Below the pieces are notes generated by a model. The model did not search any database. It was not told where the DNA came from and saw only the letters and a list, made by a program, of their open reading frames with translations. 64,000 nt of DNA from NCBI RefSeq assembly GCF_035582795.1, contig NC_134365.1, positions 75,559,635 through 75,623,634 on the forward strand. The letters run 5' to 3'. The stretch is from Mycteria americana (Eukaryota > Chordata > Aves > Ciconiiformes > Ciconiidae). Below, piece by piece: positions 62,241 through 64,000 of this stretch (within the stretch, counting starts at the first letter, position 1; each line of letters opens with the position of its first letter). A program made the position numbers and the translations under genes.

Positions 62241-64000
62241 TATATGTAAGACCAAAAAAAAAACCTGAATCGAGACCCAAGTATGCTCTGTAAGCTGATA
62301 TAGTTTAATTAGGAAGTGCAGCTATTAATTTATATCTTTTTTTAAATATAGGCAACAGAACTACTGAAATAAATGTTTTTCAAAATATTCTTATTTCCCC
62401 CAAACAAGGTCCACCTGAGGACTATATTTATACTCTTTTGTTTATAGTCATAACTATCTTGCAGAGCATGCCGAACAGAGTGACAATCCAGGTAAGATGA
62501 AACTCTTGAATATGAAGACTTTTAAGTCCACTTTAAAAGACCCTAAGGTAATTAAAATGTCTTTAACTAGAATTCTTACAGTTTTGCACTCGGTGAGGAT
62601 GTTCTCATTCTTTTTAAGGAAATTTAAATTATCTGCCATTTTCCCATTGTCTTCTTCACAATTGCTTATGGAAAATATATCTCAGAAACTGGCTTAGTGC
62701 CCTGAGAATCCCCATTTATGCTTGTTATGTATGAGATTTGTAAGTGTTTAGTTTCAATGCTACATCATATTCATGTTTACAACTTTGTCCTTTTTTTTTT
62801 TCTTCCCCAAACCTTTTTCTTCTTCACAGTGAACATCTATTCCTGAAGCTCTTTTGTACGGTCTTCTGTTTATTATATTATGACTATGTCTGTACGCCTT
62901 AGCCCAAAACCAGAAAGTCTCAACTTGCCAGTGATGGGGATTTTACCATGAAAATTTAAATGCTTAAAGGACAGAAGTTTTTTTAGCTATTTCATTGCAG
63001 GGTGAACTGCTGTTCAGATAGTTCACATCCTCATTAAAGTAAACCAACAGGGAATCAGATTCCCAAATTATGTAAAGCAGAGCTGAAACTTGCCTTCCAC
63101 TGGCACCATCATGGGCCCGTCCTCCTGATTGTTCTTTCCATTCCCCTCCTCTGTGAAGTTTTGCTCGTGGCTTTAGCTTGTAGCTGACTGCTCAGCAAAA
63201 GCCATTTTCAAAGGGAGAAAGAAAATGCACCTCTGAAAATTTCTGACCAGTTCTACAGTTTGTAAAGGCTGAAGTTAAGGTGAGCAATTTGTCCATAACT
63301 TTGAAGGACAAAGGCCTTCCAGCCTACAAGTGTTAAAAAATTACCTGGTACCTGGCACCCCTATTGGGGTGCTGAATGTAGCTGGTACCCTCAGATAGCA
63401 CGTGCTTGTTATCAGATGATCTTTATCACACCACTGCATTTCCCCTGACTGAAATGCTAGGTTAAACCTCGTACGCTTGGCAATGTTATTATAAAGTATA
63501 ACATTCCTGCTATAATTAGTAGTGAAGCAAATATATTGTGATGTACTTGCTTTGGTGTAATCACCCTAGCATAATTTGGTGGCCTACTATATTCAACAGA
63601 AAGGGAAAATTATCTCTTGGAAAGCCATTTTCTGTAATGACTATGAATAACGTTGTTTTCTTAAATGAGTATATGAGGATCTCAACAGTTACTCTGAAAC
63701 TACCTGATGAGAAATAGTGATCAATAACTTCAGATGACCAACAAATTTCAAAACAACTTGCTACAAGAACATCTGTTCTCTCCTAAATATTCATATTTGG
63801 GTTATGCATTTTATTGTTTTAATGTAGCAGTTAGACTGCTCCCATTTTTTGCAGACATTGCTGTTTGCTGGACAAAGCCATTTGCCTGTAAAGAAGCCTT
63901 CAGCTCCAAAGATTCCAACCTGAACATGAGCTTAGAGAAAAGGTCTTGGCAATCCATATGAGAAGAAGAGGCCTTTGCTTTCCAGTGACTAACCCTTCCT
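62241..64000. other. Non-coding end of the window
   Basis: AT-rich sequence with only short open frames. No ABCC9-like or other coding exon was recognised before the window ends. Confidence 0.5.

Overview
The window is vertebrate nuclear DNA, almost certainly from a bird. It has two spliced vertebrate genes with GT-AG introns, several CR1 LINEs (the dominant avian retrotransposon) of different ages, endogenous betaretrovirus-like (ERVK) LTRs, and CpG-island promoters. Prokaryotic features (operons, CRISPR) are absent. The species cannot be named from the sequence.

Left part (1-12.1 kb): a partial ERVK LTR at the very edge, then a complete six-exon cytosolic sulfotransferase gene of the SULT6B1-like type on the + strand (ATG 2715, stop 10534, 285 aa) with a TATA box 131 bp before the start codon. 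Between this gene and CMAS lie a 2.5-kb CR1 with an internal deletion (15.26-17.75 kb), a solo ERVK LTR (17.83-18.42 kb), and otherwise unremarkable intergenic DNA.

Middle (24.5-37.2 kb): the complete eight-exon CMAS gene (CMP-sialic acid synthetase) on the - strand, 414 aa by my exon model. It starts in a CpG island that carries a ZNF143-type ACTACA..TTCCCAGC site. Intron 1 holds a young 5'-truncated CR1 and an older CR1. The two genes converge tail to tail. CMAS activates sialic acid in the nucleus; the sulfotransferase uses PAPS in the cytosol. Nothing in the sequence links their functions.

Right part (37-64 kb): no certain protein-coding exon. It has two very decayed ancient CR1 relics (39.2-40.4 and 43.1-43.5 kb), a 2-kb CR1 that shares a premature stop with the 15-kb copy, and a second CpG island at about 55.6-56.25 kb. 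That island carries a plausible + strand non-coding first exon (donor at 55982); vertebrate gene order makes ABCC9 a reasonable guess. About 0.8 kb beyond is a complete but coding-empty ERVK-type provirus (56793-59156) with two identical 564-bp LTRs, a tRNA-Lys type primer-binding site, a 5-bp target duplication, and a 49-bp minisatellite in place of viral genes. The last 4 kb holds a palindromic CTTAAG satellite, a hairpin repeat and an AT palindrome block.

I did not find a new multi-gene system. The most interesting items are the very young non-autonomous ERV with its internal 49-bp array, the two CR1 copies that carry the same disabling stop, the orphan CpG-island promoter, and details of CMAS (ambiguous start, competing donors, a dead HAD domain).
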